Positions 35,073 through 44,563 of a stretch of 64,000 nt of DNA are shown here, piece after piece. Numbering within the stretch: position 1 is the first letter of the stretch; every line of letters begins with the position of its first letter. Source of the DNA: Lachnospiraceae bacterium (GTDB taxonomy: Bacteria > Bacillota > Clostridia > Lachnospirales > Lachnospiraceae). The position numbers were made by a program, and so were the translations under genes. The stretch spans positions 23,446 through 87,445 of the forward strand of contig JAFRIW010000026.1 of assembly GCA_017432565.1 (NCBI GenBank), in the 5' to 3' direction. Under the pieces are notes generated by a model. That model saw only the letters and a list, made by a program, of their open reading frames with translations, had not been told where the DNA came from and made no database searches.

Positions 35073-35090
35073 GGTTAGTTTTTCCTAACC
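35073..35090. promoter_or_regulatory. GGTTAG-N6-CTAACC inverted repeat, copy 2
   Basis: Perfect 6-base arms (GGTTAG at 35073-35078, CTAACC at 35085-35090) directly downstream of the HTH gene's predicted transcription start: a repressor-type position. It contains the same TTAG-N6-CTAA core as copy 1. Confidence 0.58.
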
Positions 35091-35099
35091 GCAGCCTAT

Positions 35100-35127
35100 A
35101 TTATATTCCGTTTCCGGAATAAATCAA
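35100..35127 (-). promoter_or_regulatory. Promoter of the small HTH gene
   Basis: On the minus strand TTGATT (35127-35122), 16-base spacer, TATAAT (35105-35100). A transcript would start near 35093 and run into the inverted repeat. Confidence 0.65.
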
Positions 35128-35263
35128 GAGTGGAAATCTCCATCATCATTTCATCTGCTTTTCAAAGCGAAACTCGGTTGTTACGAGTCATATTTTAGAG
35201 GAGAAAAAGCTGTTTGCCGTGGGCCAGAACTGACGATTCGCTCATCATAATTTGACGAGTCGG

Positions 35264-35380
35264 TCATTTTATCTGGGATTTGAAGATTGATAGTTGGTCC
35301 ATCAAGAGGGAGATCTGTTTTCTCAAAAGTTCGCTGTCGGACTCCACACCCTTAAGAAGAAAATCTGTGCTGACATCCAG
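35264..35380 (-). pseudogene. Remnant of an XRE-family regulator C-terminus
   Basis: A 38-codon frame ending in TGA reads LDVSTDFLLKGVESDSELLR, then KQISLLMDQLSIFKSQIK. This is the usual end of XRE-type HTH regulators (VSTDFLL-KG plus a coiled-coil tail). The HTH itself is absent: the upstream bases belong to the end of the membrane-protein gene at 35394 in another frame. It is therefore a decayed 3' fragment. The rest of the gap (35128-35263) shows no gene. Confidence 0.5.
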
Positions 35381-35393
35381 TTCTTTCCTCCCT

Positions 35394-36038
35394 TTACAGG
35401 CACAATACAATCAACACAGCCGCATAGTAGATCACGGAAATCAGATTCGTCCATCCTCCCGAAACAATAATGCGAATACCTTTTGGAAGCCTGCCGACGA
35501 CGGGTTTCAGCAGAAACAGAATTCCAGGACTTAAAAGGAACATCCACCGTGGCAGTACCGTTTTGCCGGCCGCGATCAGGATAATCAGCAGAAGAAATCC
35601 GATCCCCTCTCCGGCGTACAAAATCAGAGGCAGCTTCTGAAAATATTTCATGACCGTATTCAGTGCATCTCGGTTTTTGTTGTCTCCCAGCAGCCCAAGG
35701 TAAGCGCAATGGCTGTGATAAGCCCCGCCTGCGATGATGCCAAAGCAGGAGAGAAGGAAGGCGGCCATCGCCAGCGCGTGTGCCTGATCATTGGTCATCA
35801 GAACGATATGATAAAATCCGACGCAGTACAGAAAAGCAGCAACAGGGCCGATCATACCGCCGGCCATGACACGCTTTGCGGGTAAGCGCTTCATGACATC
35901 AATGATGGCATTTATTTTTTCTTCTGCCGAACTCTTAGGACTATAGCTGAAATCCTCCGGGGTGTAATACAGCAGCATATCCCCGGCGAACATCAGCAAT
36001 GCGCCTGCAAGCCCGATCCATACAGTTGTCAGTAACAT
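35394..36038 (-). CDS. Polytopic membrane protein, unknown (DUF6796-like), paralogue
   Basis: 214 aa with about seven membrane segments: residues 3-25 (GLAGALLMFAGDMLLYYTPE), 58-78, 85-110, 140-160, 165-185 and 190-214. The loop motif AGGAYHSHCAYLG and the C-terminal GGWTNLISVIYYAAV are distinctive. It resembles the protein at 34006-34686 in the GD-x-LL motif and layout. The start follows GGGGGC. It lies upstream of the HTH promoter, so it may be a separate transcript. Function unknown. Confidence 0.65.
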   Translation of the reverse strand: MLLTTVWIGLAGALLMFAGDMLLYYTPEDFSYSPKSSAEEKINAIIDVMKRLPAKRVMAGGMIGPVAAFLYCVGFYHIVLMTNDQAHALAMAAFLLSCFGIIAGGAYHSHCAYLGLLGDNKNRDALNTVMKYFQKLPLILYAGEGIGFLLLIILIAAGKTVLPRWMFLLSPGILFLLKPVVGRLPKGIRIIVSGGWTNLISVIYYAAVLIVLCL

Positions 36039-36084
36039 CTTTTTGCCCCCGATTTCACGGTATCATTCTGTATCCTTCTCCGCG

Positions 36085-36450
36085 CTATTTCACGCAGCAG
36101 AAAATTCCCTCTGCATTAATGGTTTGCAGCTTGACTTCCCGATACATTCCCTTGAGCTGCTTTTCTAAGCTCTCCTTCGTCTCAAACGGCGGCGTGAATG
36201 AGTGCTTTGGCACAAAGACCTTCCGGACGAACCGATCCGTTTTCGCCAAGCCCCCTTCAATGTAGAAGCATCCGCAGAAGGTGCCGCCGGGCTTTAGTAC
36301 CCGATACGTTTCCCGGTAGGCCGCTTCCTTGTCCGGGAAGGCATGAAAGCCGTTCAGGGAGAGAACGATATCGAAACTTTCGTCTGCAAAGGGCAGGCAG
36401 CATAGTAACGCACGCCGTCGATTATGATCGTTTCTTTTACGCTCTGTCAT
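36085..36450 (-). pseudogene. 5'-truncated SAM-dependent methyltransferase
   Basis: 121 codons that start in the middle of a class I methyltransferase. Motif II/III (LPFADESFDIVLSLNGFHAF) and the post-III helix (ETYRVLKPGGTFCGCFYIEG) are present, and the C-terminus is complete (ending INAEGIFCCVK). Motif I, which binds SAM, is missing, and the first 15 residues (TERKRNDHNRRRA) are not family-like. The enzyme cannot bind SAM and is probably a remnant. It lies between the rpsI terminator and the accessory cluster, marking a rearranged edge. Confidence 0.7.
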
Positions 36451-36578
36451 TCTCCGATTTTTCCCTCATTTTTTAACTAACACGGCTCCCAAAAAGGCGG
36501 TTCCCTCAGTATTAACTACTTTTTTCTCGCCAGAATTCGTCAGATTTTGTCAAAACAAATCAAAAAGATTTTGGAAAG

Positions 36579-36614
36579 AAAAAACCCCGGAAACGTTGAA
36601 TTTCCAGGGTTTTT
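36579..36614 (-). terminator. Terminator of rplM-rpsI
   Basis: AAAAACCCTGGAAA / TTTCCGGGGTTTTT stem on the minus strand, 9-base loop, flanked by A and T runs, 21 bases after rpsI. Confidence 0.88.
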
Positions 36615-36634
36615 CGCATCTCACTTGTCCTCGA

Positions 36635-37030
36635 TTATCTCTTGGAGAACTGCGGAGCGCGACGTGCAGCCTTGAGGCCGTACTTCTTTCTTTCCTTCAT
36701 ACGAGGATCTCTCGTCAGGAAGCCTGCCTTCTTCAGAATCGGACGAAGGTCTGCATCGGCCTCACAGAGCGCTCTGGCAATACCGTGACGGATCGCGCCG
36801 GCCTGGCCGGTTGTGCCGCCGCCCTTGACAGTGATCTTGAAATCATACTGTCCGGCTGTCTGAGTCTCGGTCAGCGGCTGATTCACGATCAGCTTCAGTG
36901 TCTCAAGTCCAAAGTAATCATCGAGAGTTCTGCCGTTGATGGTCATATTGCCCTTACCGGGTGTCATGAAAACTCTTGCTACAGAAGATTTTCTTCTGCC
37001 GGTTCCGTAATATGTTGCTGCCTTAGCCAT
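36635..37030 (-). CDS. rpsI: 30S ribosomal protein S9
   Basis: 131 aa, normal length. [19 protein letters not shown] at the start and the basic tail RAPQFSKR that reaches the ribosomal P site are diagnostic. Part of the small-subunit head. It lies 19 bases downstream of rplM, the conserved L13-S9 pair, and is followed by a strong terminator, so the two genes form a complete operon with their own promoter. Confidence 0.98.
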   Translation of the reverse strand: MAKAATYYGTGRRKSSVARVFMTPGKGNMTINGRTLDDYFGLETLKLIVNQPLTETQTAGQYDFKITVKGGGTTGQAGAIRHGIARALCEADADLRPILKKAGFLTRDPRMKERKKYGLKAARRAPQFSKR

Positions 37031-37049
37031 TTCTATCTCCTCTCCTCAC

Positions 37050-37478
37050 TTAGAACTTGAGTTCTTCAGGCTTCTGAGCTGCATGCTTGTGCTCAGGTCC
37101 TTCGTAAACAAACAGCTTCTTGTACATCTGCTCGCCGAGTCTTCCGGACGGAAGCATTCCGCGGACAGCCTTCTCAACAACCTTTACCGGCTTGTTCTCC
37201 ATCATGTCGCGCAGGGTCGTATACTTCGCGCTGCCGACATAATCAGAGTGACGGAAGTAGATCTTCTGATCCAGCTTCTTGCCGGTCACTTTAACCTTTT
37301 CAGCGTTGACAATAATGACATAGTCACCTGTGTCAAGGAAAGGAGTGTAAGTGGGCTTATGTTTGCCGCGGAGAATCTTCGCGACTTCAGAAGCAAGACG
37401 GCCGAGTGTCATATCCGTAGCATCAACTACATACCATTTCTTCTCGATCGCATTCGCGCTGGGAATGTAGGTTTTCAT
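37050..37478 (-). CDS. rplM: 50S ribosomal protein L13
   Basis: 142 aa. N-terminal [20 protein letters not shown], then [21 protein letters not shown], and [20 protein letters not shown] are standard L13 segments. L13 is an early-binding large-subunit protein. The start follows GGAGG. Its leader of about 150 bases behind a perfect consensus promoter contains small hairpins, and L13 is known in Firmicutes to regulate its own leader. The leader here is a candidate for this, not proven. Confidence 0.98.
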   Translation of the reverse strand: MKTYIPSANAIEKKWYVVDATDMTLGRLASEVAKILRGKHKPTYTPFLDTGDYVIIVNAEKVKVTGKKLDQKIYFRHSDYVGSAKYTTLRDMMENKPVKVVEKAVRGMLPSGRLGEQMYKKLFVYEGPEHKHAAQKPEELKF

Positions 37479-37636
37479 CTGTTTTCCTCCAAAACTATCT
37501 GTCCGATAAGCATTCTATATTCAGATCGTGCGATTCGCACCGGCGATCGGGCCGTTCACCAAAACCGGGGAGTCTGGCTATTTATCATGTTTTTTCCACA
37601 TGAAAAAAGATGGCCGTAAGCCGTCGCATGTCAAAT

Positions 37637-37665
37637 ATTATACGCATCACGCGGATGCGTGTCAA
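37637..37665 (-). promoter_or_regulatory. Consensus promoter of rplM-rpsI
   Basis: On the minus strand TTGACA (37665-37660), 17-base spacer, TATAAT (37642-37637): a full match to the vegetative consensus. The leader (about 37479-37630) includes GTGCGA-at-CGCAC flanked by GATC repeats and CATG-N8-CATG, possible L13-leader structures. Confidence 0.88.
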
Positions 37666-38523
37666 TCAAAATCTGTCCGGATCTCCCGGTTTTTCCGCAT
37701 TCTCACCGGAACCGCCCGTATTGTCTCCGATCCGGTAGTCTACGAGGCAGAGCCCGCAGGCGGGAGCTGTCGGTCCGGCCGCTCTCCTGTCCCTCGCTTC
37801 AAGAATCTCCGGCATCTGTTCCGGCAAAATTCTGCCGCAGCCGACGTCCATCAGCGTTCCGGCGATGATCCGTACCATATTATAGAGAAAACCGGTCCCG
37901 CTCACGCGGATGACGATCATGCGGGGCGACGTAAGGCCGCTCCGCCGTCCCGCCGGGGCCGGCATGGGAACCGGGAACGGAAGCGGCTGCTCTTCGACAC
38001 AGATGTCCGTGATCGTACGCACCGTCGTCTTTGCCTGCGTGTAGATGCTGCAGAAGCTGGCAAAATCATGCTCGCCCAGAAGCGCGCCGGCCGCCCTGTG
38101 CATCGCGGCAACATCGTAATCCGTATAAGAAAAATGTGTGTACCGGCTCAGAACAGGCAGCGGATGCGGCGCGTTGAAGATCCGATACTCATAGGTTTTG
38201 ACGGAAGGCACCTTCCTCGGATGAAAGTCCGATGACTCTTCGCAGGAGCACTGCACGCGGATCTCTTTCGGGAGCCGGGTGTTCAGGGCATCTGCAAATT
38301 TTGCCGCAGGAATCGGCGACTCCGTGTCGAAAACCGCCTGGTTGCACAGCGCATGCACACCTGCGTCAGTCCTGCTGGCGCCGATGATTTCGGGGCACTC
38401 TCCGGTCAGGTCGAGAACTGCCTTCTGCAGTTCTCCCTCGATCGTCGGAACGCCGCTTTTCTGAATCTGGAAGCCGGCGTAATCCGTCCCGTCGTATGCT
38501 ACTGTCAGTCGAACTCTTTTCAT
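37666..38523 (-). CDS. truA: tRNA pseudouridine(38-40) synthase TruA
   Basis: 285 aa. Converts U38-U40 of tRNA anticodon stems to pseudouridine. The N-terminus VRLTVAYDGTDYAGFQIQKSG and the catalytic Asp in GASRTDAGVHALCNQAVF are diagnostic; GTGFLYNMVRIIAGTLMDVG is the conserved C-terminal motif. It ends the ecfA1-ecfA2-ecfT-truA run, a common Firmicute arrangement behind the ribosomal alpha operon. The last codons overlap the -35 region of the rplM promoter. Confidence 0.97.
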   Translation of the reverse strand: MKRVRLTVAYDGTDYAGFQIQKSGVPTIEGELQKAVLDLTGECPEIIGASRTDAGVHALCNQAVFDTESPIPAAKFADALNTRLPKEIRVQCSCEESSDFHPRKVPSVKTYEYRIFNAPHPLPVLSRYTHFSYTDYDVAAMHRAAGALLGEHDFASFCSIYTQAKTTVRTITDICVEEQPLPFPVPMPAPAGRRSGLTSPRMIVIRVSGTGFLYNMVRIIAGTLMDVGCGRILPEQMPEILEARDRRAAGPTAPACGLCLVDYRIGDNTGGSGENAEKPGDPDRF

Positions 38524-38542
38524 AACAGCCCAATTATGAGGA

Positions 38543-39343
38543 TTAAAACTTCAGCAGTCTCAGGGAAAGGCACAGGCAGAAGAACGCGGCCAGAACACCG
38601 TAAGCAATTCTGTCGCGCCGCTGGTAGATCAGCGGCTTCATTCTGGTCCTGCCCTCTCCGCCGTGATAGCAGCGGGCTTCCATGGCCATCGCCAGATCAT
38701 TCGCCCTGCGGAATGCGGAGATAAAGAGCGGCACCAGGATCGGCACCATACTCTTTACCCGCTGGATGATGGATTTGCTCTCAAAATCCGCCCCGCGGGC
38801 CATCTGGGCCTTCTGAATTTTGTCTGTTTCTTCCATCAGGATCGGGATAAAGCGCAGCGCGATTGACATCATCATGGCGATCTCATGGACCGGCACATGC
38901 AGCTTCTTCAGCGGCTTCATCAGATCCTCCATCGCGTTTGTCAGCTGCGTCGGAGTCGTGGTCAGCGTCATCAGGGAGGAACCGATAATCAGGAAAACAA
39001 GCCGGACGGCCATCTTCACCGCAAAAGAAAGGCCTTCTCTCGTGACGGTCAGCTTCCAGAAGCTGACAAGAGGTTCTCCCGGTGTCATAAACAGATTAAA
39101 CAGCACTGTAACCGTCAGGATGAAAGCGATCGCCTTCATTCCTCTCACGATATACGAGAATGGAACGTGAGAAAGAAGGATCATGACCGCAAGAAAGATT
39201 CCCGCCGCCACATATCCCGGCCAGCTGTTGACGATAAACAGCGAAATAATATAGCAGAAAGTACCGATCAGCTTGACCCGGGGGTCCAGCCGGTGCAGTA
39301 CAGAATCTGTCTGATAATATTGTCCGAGTGTGATTTCTTTCAA
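38543..39343 (-). CDS. ecfT: Energy-coupling factor transporter transmembrane protein EcfT
   Basis: Scaffold membrane subunit (266 aa) of the ECF vitamin/metal importer. About five or six membrane helices; the coupling-helix motifs MARGADFESKSIIQRVKSM and AMEARCYHGGEGRTRM (the paired Ala-Arg-Gly signatures that contact the ATPases) are intact. The N-terminus (ITLGQYYQTDSVLHRLDPRV) is typical. It works with EcfA1 and EcfA2 and interchangeable S components that are not encoded here. It starts 3 bases after ecfA2. Confidence 0.97.
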   Translation of the reverse strand: MKEITLGQYYQTDSVLHRLDPRVKLIGTFCYIISLFIVNSWPGYVAAGIFLAVMILLSHVPFSYIVRGMKAIAFILTVTVLFNLFMTPGEPLVSFWKLTVTREGLSFAVKMAVRLVFLIIGSSLMTLTTTPTQLTNAMEDLMKPLKKLHVPVHEIAMMMSIALRFIPILMEETDKIQKAQMARGADFESKSIIQRVKSMVPILVPLFISAFRRANDLAMAMEARCYHGGEGRTRMKPLIYQRRDRIAYGVLAAFFCLCLSLRLLKF

Positions 39344-39346
39344 AGT

Positions 39347-40216
39347 CTACTCCCGTGTCCGCAGTGCTTCCAGCTGACTGCGGTGCCGCAGAATTTCCTC
39401 TGCCGCCTCTTCATAGGTCAGTGCATTTGTATCAATATCCAGTCCGCGCGCTTTCAGCTTTCGCAGAACATATGTAATCTCCGGAGCGGACAGTCCGACT
39501 TCTTCCAGCTTATCGACCTGTACAAAAATATCTGTCGGAGGGCCGTCCAGAATGAAATGTCCGTCATTCATCACCATGATGCGGTCCACATACCTGGCGA
39601 CGTCTTCCATACTGTGCGAAACCAGGACGATTGTGATATTCCGAGTCCGGTTCAGCTCCGATACCAGGTCCAGAATGCTGTCTCTTCCCATCGGATCCAG
39701 ACCGGCTGTCGGTTCATCCAGAATCAGCACTTCAGGCTTCATGGCGAGCACGCCTGCGATGGCTGCTCTCCGCTTCTGTCCGCCGGACAGGTCAAAAGGT
39801 GACTGAGTAAAATGTCGTTCCTTAAATCCCACGGCATACAGCGCCTGCTCAGCGCGGCTGCGGCACTCTTCTTCCGAAAGGCCCAGATTTTTCGGGCCGA
39901 ACATGACATCCGTCAGAATGTCTGTCTCAAAGAGCTGATGCTCCGGATACTGGAAGACCAGTCCTACATGCGATCTTAACTGCCTGCGATTATAATTTTC
40001 CGCGTTGATATCTTCACCATTGTACAGAATCTGACCCGAGCTGCATTTGATCAGCCCGTTCAGCATCTGGACAAAGGTCGATTTTCCGGAGCCGGTGTGA
40101 CCGATCAGTCCGATAAACTGTCCGTCCGGGATGGTGGTCGTGATGTGATCGATCGCATTGACAGCCATCGCTGTCCCGGCTTCATAGGTATAGCAAACGT
40201 CCTTTACCTCGATCAT
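39347..40216 (-). CDS. ecfA2: ECF transporter ATP-binding subunit EcfA2
   Basis: 289 aa. Walker [11 protein letters not shown]-loop [14 protein letters not shown], signature [15 protein letters not shown] and Walker [16 protein letters not shown] are complete; H-loop [29 protein letters not shown] at the N-terminus matches EcfA2 rather than EcfA1. It overlaps the end of ecfA1 by 4 bases. Together the two ATPases form the heterodimer that drives EcfT-based uptake of vitamins. Confidence 0.97.
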   Translation of the reverse strand: MIEVKDVCYTYEAGTAMAVNAIDHITTTIPDGQFIGLIGHTGSGKSTFVQMLNGLIKCSSGQILYNGEDINAENYNRRQLRSHVGLVFQYPEHQLFETDILTDVMFGPKNLGLSEEECRSRAEQALYAVGFKERHFTQSPFDLSGGQKRRAAIAGVLAMKPEVLILDEPTAGLDPMGRDSILDLVSELNRTRNITIVLVSHSMEDVARYVDRIMVMNDGHFILDGPPTDIFVQVDKLEEVGLSAPEITYVLRKLKARGLDIDTNALTYEEAAEEILRHRSQLEALRTRE

Positions 40217-41082
40217 GCCTGCTTCCTCACATCCGTTTCTTCTTTCAGACCAAGCGCATCCGCCAGCTCATCGGCGGTCAGAATTCCCGCCGGCAGATCC
40301 AGTCCCTTTCTGCGCAGCTCATCTGCCAGCAAGGTCACCTGCGGAACATCCAGACGCAGTTCCTTCATCCGGTCTACATCGGAAAAGACCTCGCGCGGTG
40401 TTCCCTGCATCGCGATTCTGCCCTCATCCATGACAAAAACGCGGTCGGCGTAAATCGCCTCTTCCATATAATGTGTAATCAGTATGATGGTGATATCTTC
40501 TACCTTATTCAGGGCGCGCGCAGCCCGGATGACCTCCTTGCGGCCGCTCGGATCCAGCATAGCCGTAGGTTCATCCAGGATAATGCATTTGGGATGCATG
40601 GCAATCACGCCGGCAATGCTGACGCGCTGCTTCTGACCGCCGGAAAGCCGGTTGGGTGATTTTTTGCGCAGATGCTCGATCTCCACGATGCGGAGGCTCT
40701 CATTCACGCGCTCCCAGATTTCCTCAGTCGGAACCCCCATGTTCTCGGGGCCGAAGCCGACGTCTTCCTCCACGACCTGACCGATGATCTGATTGTCGGG
40801 ATTCTGAAAAACCATTCCTGCTTCCTGGCGGATTTTCCAGAGATTCTGCTCATCGGCTGTGTTCATACCATCAACCACAACCGTCCCTTCGGTGGGGTAC
40901 AGAAGCGCGTTGATATGCTTTGCAAGTGTCGACTTTCCGGATCCGTTATGTCCGAGAATGGCGATGAACTCTCCCGGATGTACATCCAGGTTCACATGAT
41001 CGATCGCGCGGTGAGAGCCCTCTACATTGCCCTCTTCATCCCGTCTTAAATAATCATGAATAAGATTACGAATCTGAATCAT
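40213..41082 (-). CDS. ecfA1: ECF transporter ATP-binding subunit EcfA1
   Basis: 289 aa. Walker [11 protein letters not shown]-loop [20 protein letters not shown] (the typical EcfA1 form), signature [15 protein letters not shown], Walker [17 protein letters not shown] and H-loop LITHYMEEA. It is first in the ecfA1-ecfA2-ecfT-truA run, separated from rplQ by a strong terminator, so it needs its own promoter or read-through. The C-terminal domain ([15 protein letters not shown]) fits the dimer interface of the pair. Confidence 0.97.
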   Translation of the reverse strand: MIQIRNLIHDYLRRDEEGNVEGSHRAIDHVNLDVHPGEFIAILGHNGSGKSTLAKHINALLYPTEGTVVVDGMNTADEQNLWKIRQEAGMVFQNPDNQIIGQVVEEDVGFGPENMGVPTEEIWERVNESLRIVEIEHLRKKSPNRLSGGQKQRVSIAGVIAMHPKCIILDEPTAMLDPSGRKEVIRAARALNKVEDITIILITHYMEEAIYADRVFVMDEGRIAMQGTPREVFSDVDRMKELRLDVPQVTLLADELRRKGLDLPAGILTADELADALGLKEETDVRKQA

Positions 41083-41092
41083 ATCACTTTTT

Positions 41093-41124
41093 GAAAAAGC
41101 CCCCGGGAATCATATCCCGGGGGC
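41093..41124 (-). terminator. Terminator of the alpha operon (after rplQ)
   Basis: Perfect 10-bp stem GCCCCCGGGA / TCCCGGGGGC with a six-base loop, followed on the minus strand by TTTTTC. It begins 21 bases after the rplQ stop. Confidence 0.9.
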
Positions 41125-41145
41125 TGTATGTACCCAGAACAGGCA

Positions 41146-41682
41146 TCAGACAAGCTCAAGAACCACCATCAGAGCGCCATCGCCTTTTCTCTGTCCGATT
41201 TTGACGATTCTGGTATAACCACCCTTGCGGTCAGCATACTTTGCACCGTAATCGTCGAACATCTTGGCAACAAGATCAACTTCCTTCGTATTTGCCTTGC
41301 GGCAGGCTGCCTTTGCGGGAACCTCTACGACCGGATACAGCACGCGCATGATCTGTCTTCTTGCATGCAGACGGCTCGGAGAATCCTTCTTTACAGTCTT
41401 TTCGACTTCGTCAAAAACTGTAACCTTCTTGCCGTCAACAACTTCCTTGACGCGCTTGCCGTCGGCATCTCTCTTCGCGACCTTCGCCTTGACGGTAACG
41501 GTCTCAAAGTTATCCTTCTCCTTTGCAGCCAGGGTGATCAGCGGCTCAACAACCTTCTGAACTTCCTTGGCGCGGGCTTCCGTTGTAATAATTCTGCCCT
41601 TTAAAATCAGCTGTGTAGCCTGATTGCGGAGAATTGCCTTCCGGAGCTTTGTCTTCTTACCAAGTTTTCTGTACTCTGCCAT
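41146..41682 (-). CDS. rplQ: 50S ribosomal protein L17, enlarged
   Basis: 178 aa against about 120 in most bacteria. The conserved ends are normal (AEYRKLGKKTKLRKAILRNQ; GGYTRIVKIGQRKGDGALMV). Extra sequence of about 50 residues sits between ITLAAKEK and SRLHARRQIMRVL (lysine-rich, KVAKRDADGKRVKEVVDGKK). I recall enlarged L17 in Lachnospiraceae, so this is probably lineage-specific rather than a fusion. It is the last gene of the alpha operon, 157 bases after rpoA; that gap holds only a short direct repeat. Confidence 0.96.
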   Translation of the reverse strand: MAEYRKLGKKTKLRKAILRNQATQLILKGRIITTEARAKEVQKVVEPLITLAAKEKDNFETVTVKAKVAKRDADGKRVKEVVDGKKVTVFDEVEKTVKKDSPSRLHARRQIMRVLYPVVEVPAKAACRKANTKEVDLVAKMFDDYGAKYADRKGGYTRIVKIGQRKGDGALMVVLELV

Positions 41683-41839
41683 TTTCTTTCTTTCCTTTCT
41701 TCTGAATGGGACCGGCTGCAGTACTCTTCGGCTTTACCTGCCGCCCGTCTTTATTCCATCGGCCTGCCGCATACTCTTCGGATTTACTGCTCTGGCAGGA
41801 CTTATCCCTTTCGGGAATGTTGCCTTAAACGAATGAACC

Positions 41840-42805
41840 TTATTCCACGCTCTCAGCGCTGGTGTTCAGCTTCAGTCCGAGCTCGTTCAGCTTCTCAAGA
41901 ACTTCTTCAAGAGATTTTCTTCCGAGGTTGCGGACCTTCATCATCTCGTCCGGTGTCTTGCTGCAGAGCTCGGCAACCGTATTGATGCCGGCCCTCTTCA
42001 GGCAGTTGTAGGAACGGACGGAGAGCTCGAGCTCATCAATCGTCATCGTTGTCACCTGCTTTTCACCGGGTTCCGGTGTCACAGCCATGACTTCGGTGGT
42101 CCGTGCATTCTCTGACAGATCAATGAACACTGCCAGATGCTCGGAGAGAACCTTTGCTGCGAGAGATACTGCCTCATCCGGCGCAATGGTTCCGTTGGTA
42201 GTGATATCCAGGGTCAGCTTGTCATAGTCAGTCTGCTGTCCGACACGGGTATCTTCAACGGTCACATTGACACGCTCAACAGGTGTATAGATCGAATCAA
42301 TCGGAATAACACCGATCTTGGTGTCAGCAGTCTTGTTCTTGTCAGCGCCGACATATCCGCGGCCTCTGGTGATCGTCAGCTCAATGAAGAGCTTGGCCTT
42401 CTTGCCGCTCAGCGTAGCAATCACCTGATCCGGATTCATGATTGTGATATCCTGATCAACCTGAATATCAGAGCCGCGGACAACGCCCTCGCCCTCATAT
42501 TCAATGTAAGCAGTCTTCGGCTCGCCGGTCTCGCTGGTATTGCGGATCGCCAGGCTCTTGATGTTCATGATAATCTCAGTAACATCTTCCTTCACGCCGT
42601 CGATCGTGCTGAACTCATGCTGAACGCCGTCGATTCTGACCTGGCTTACTGCCGCGCCCGGAAGAGAGGAAAGCATGATTCTGCGAAGGGAATTACCCAG
42701 CGTGATACCATACCCTCTTTCCAGCGGCTCAACAACAAATCTTCCAAATTTCTTATCGTCTGAAATCTCTGCAACTGTTATGCTGGGTCTTTCAAAATCA
42801 AACAC
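41840..42805 (-). CDS. rpoA: DNA-directed RNA polymerase alpha subunit
   Basis: 321 aa. The N-terminal dimerisation domain starts [20 protein letters not shown] with [20 protein letters not shown]. The C-terminal domain that contacts UP elements and activators is [20 protein letters not shown] and [20 protein letters not shown]. It is in its conserved place after rpsD in the alpha operon (S13-S11-S4-alpha-L17). Two alpha subunits nucleate polymerase assembly. Confidence 0.98.
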   Translation of the reverse strand: MFDFERPSITVAEISDDKKFGRFVVEPLERGYGITLGNSLRRIMLSSLPGAAVSQVRIDGVQHEFSTIDGVKEDVTEIIMNIKSLAIRNTSETGEPKTAYIEYEGEGVVRGSDIQVDQDITIMNPDQVIATLSGKKAKLFIELTITRGRGYVGADKNKTADTKIGVIPIDSIYTPVERVNVTVEDTRVGQQTDYDKLTLDITTNGTIAPDEAVSLAAKVLSEHLAVFIDLSENARTTEVMAVTPEPGEKQVTTMTIDELELSVRSYNCLKRAGINTVAELCSKTPDEMMKVRNLGRKSLEEVLEKLNELGLKLNTSAESVE

Positions 42806-42860
42806 GCGTATACCTCCTTGTATTACTTCGCGCTTGCTGCTGCACTCCTGATGCTGCTAA

Positions 42861-43454
42861 TTATTTGGAGTACAACTCGACGATAAGCATTTCGTCAACC
42901 GGGACGTCGATCTGCTCTCTCTTCGGGAGTGCGCTGACAGTTCCGCGCAGAGCTTCCTTGTCAACATCAACCCACTCGGGAGTCAGTCTTCCTGCGGTAA
43001 TTTCAGAGATGTCCTTGAATCTCTGGATGGTCTTGGAGGATTCCTTGACCTCAATCACATCGCCGGCCTTAACGAGATAAGAAGGAATGTTGATGCACTT
43101 TCCGTTTACAAGGATGTGCTTGTGATCAACAACCTGTCTTGCTTCTCTTCTGGTTCTTGCAAAGCCCATACGGAACACGACATTGTCCAGACGGCTCTCG
43201 AGCATTCTCATCAGGTTTTCACCGGTCATGCCCTTCATGCGGTCTGCTCTGTCATAGTAGTTGCGGAACGGCTTCTCCAGAACGCCGTAGATGAATTTAG
43301 CCTTCTGCTTCTCGCGCAGCTGCAGGCCATACTCACTGATCTTACGGCTGCTTCTCTGAAGAGTTCTCTTGGACTTCTTGTCATAGCCAAGGAATGTGGG
43401 ATCAAGATCGAGAGATCTGCATCTCTTTAATACGGGTGTCTTATCAACTGCCAT
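42861..43454 (-). CDS. rpsD: 30S ribosomal protein S4
   Basis: 197 aa. [20 protein letters not shown] at the start, the S4 RNA-binding fold [20 protein letters not shown] and [20 protein letters not shown]. Only one Cys is found in the N-terminal region, so this is the zinc-free S4 type. S4 starts 30S assembly and in Bacillus represses its own gene. Here it lies inside the alpha operon, 74 bases after rpsK, where no leader of the Bacillus type is apparent. Confidence 0.98.
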   Translation of the reverse strand: MAVDKTPVLKRCRSLDLDPTFLGYDKKSKRTLQRSSRKISEYGLQLREKQKAKFIYGVLEKPFRNYYDRADRMKGMTGENLMRMLESRLDNVVFRMGFARTRREARQVVDHKHILVNGKCINIPSYLVKAGDVIEVKESSKTIQRFKDISEITAGRLTPEWVDVDKEALRGTVSALPKREQIDVPVDEMLIVELYSK

Positions 43455-43528
43455 TTTAATTCATTTCCTTTCTGAATTGTTGTTTACAGCAACTATGCTG
43501 CCTTCATCCAACGATATAAAACCGCAGA

Positions 43529-43933
43529 TTATACGCGGCGTCTCTTGGGCGGACGGCATCCGTTGTGCGGAACCGGTGTGACATCTGTGATACTGATGAT
43601 ATCCAGACCATTCGCGTTCAGTGCACGGATTGCTGCCTCTCTGCCCGATCCGGGGCCCTTAACGAAGACTTCAACAGCCTTCAGACCATGGATGGAAGCG
43701 GCCTTGGTAGCTGTCTCAGCTGCCATCTGAGCCGCATAGGGAGTAGATTTCCTTGAACCTTTAAATCCAAGACCGCCTGCACTCGCCCAGGAAAGAGCGT
43801 TGCCCTGAGAATCTGTCAGAGTAACGATCGTATTGTTAAAGGACGACTGAATGTGCGCCTGTCCGCGTTCAACGTTTTTCTTGACACGTTTCTTTGCAGC
43901 GTTTCTTCTCGCTGCGCTCTGCTGCTTTGCCAT
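43529..43933 (-). CDS. rpsK: 30S ribosomal protein S11
   Basis: 134 aa. [40 protein letters not shown] and [20 protein letters not shown] are the standard S11 blocks; the basic tail PPKRRRV is complete. Part of the 30S platform near the mRNA exit. It lies between rpsM (66 bases upstream) and rpsD, the conserved alpha-operon position. Confidence 0.98.
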   Translation of the reverse strand: MAKQQSAARRNAAKKRVKKNVERGQAHIQSSFNNTIVTLTDSQGNALSWASAGGLGFKGSRKSTPYAAQMAAETATKAASIHGLKAVEVFVKGPGSGREAAIRALNANGLDIISITDVTPVPHNGCRPPKRRRV

Positions 43934-43999
43934 AAAAACTAACCTACTTTCTTCATGAGTGATTCAACAGAGTCCCTTCTCTGCTGAACTTGAATTACA

Positions 44000-44368
44000 T
44001 TACTTCTTCTTGTTGGCGATGGTCTTCTTCGGACCCTTTCTGGTTCTTGCGTTGTTCTTGGTGTGCTGGCCGCGAACCGGAAGACCTCTTCTGTGACGGA
44101 TGCCTCTGTAGCAGCCGATCTCAGTCAGTCTCTTGATGTTCATAGCCACTTCACGACGAAGGTCACCTTCGACGATATAGTGCTCAGCGATAATTTCCGC
44201 AAGCTTCTTGACTTCGTCGTCCGTCAGATCTCTGCAGCGAGTGTCAGGATTCACGCCTGCCGCTTCGACGATCTTGGTTGCACTGGTGCGGCCGATTCCG
44301 TAAATGGAGGTCAGACCGATCTCAACGCGCTTGTCTCTGGGTAAATCAACACCTGAAATACGAGCCAT
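44000..44368 (-). CDS. rpsM: 30S ribosomal protein S13
   Basis: 122 aa. [20 protein letters not shown], then [20 protein letters not shown], and [20 protein letters not shown] are diagnostic. S13 forms contacts between the subunits and with P-site tRNA. It is preceded by rpmJ, with 195 bases between them; I see no gene in that gap, only modest inverted repeats (for example ACCGG-aacaaaag-CCGGT near 44456-44473). Confidence 0.98.
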   Translation of the reverse strand: MARISGVDLPRDKRVEIGLTSIYGIGRTSATKIVEAAGVNPDTRCRDLTDDEVKKLAEIIAEHYIVEGDLRREVAMNIKRLTEIGCYRGIRHRRGLPVRGQHTKNNARTRKGPKKTIANKKK

Positions 44369-44563
44369 TTCTTAGTACGCTTCCTTTCTGTACGTTTCTC
44401 TTATCCTCTTATAAAAGAAACAATCTGATTGATAGGGACATATAATTCATGTCCGACCGGAACAAAAGCCGGTCTTCCGCTGCGATAGATGAAGCTCCCA
44501 CGGAGCTCCCGACAGGGTATCAACGGGGCTTATCCCCTATTGAATTCTGAGTCTGATGGCTCG

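Noticed and set aside
41722..41789. Direct repeat TACTCTTCGG-x-TTTAC-TGC between rpoA and rplQ
   Set aside because: Only two imperfect copies of about 17 bases; too little to call a repeat element or binding site.
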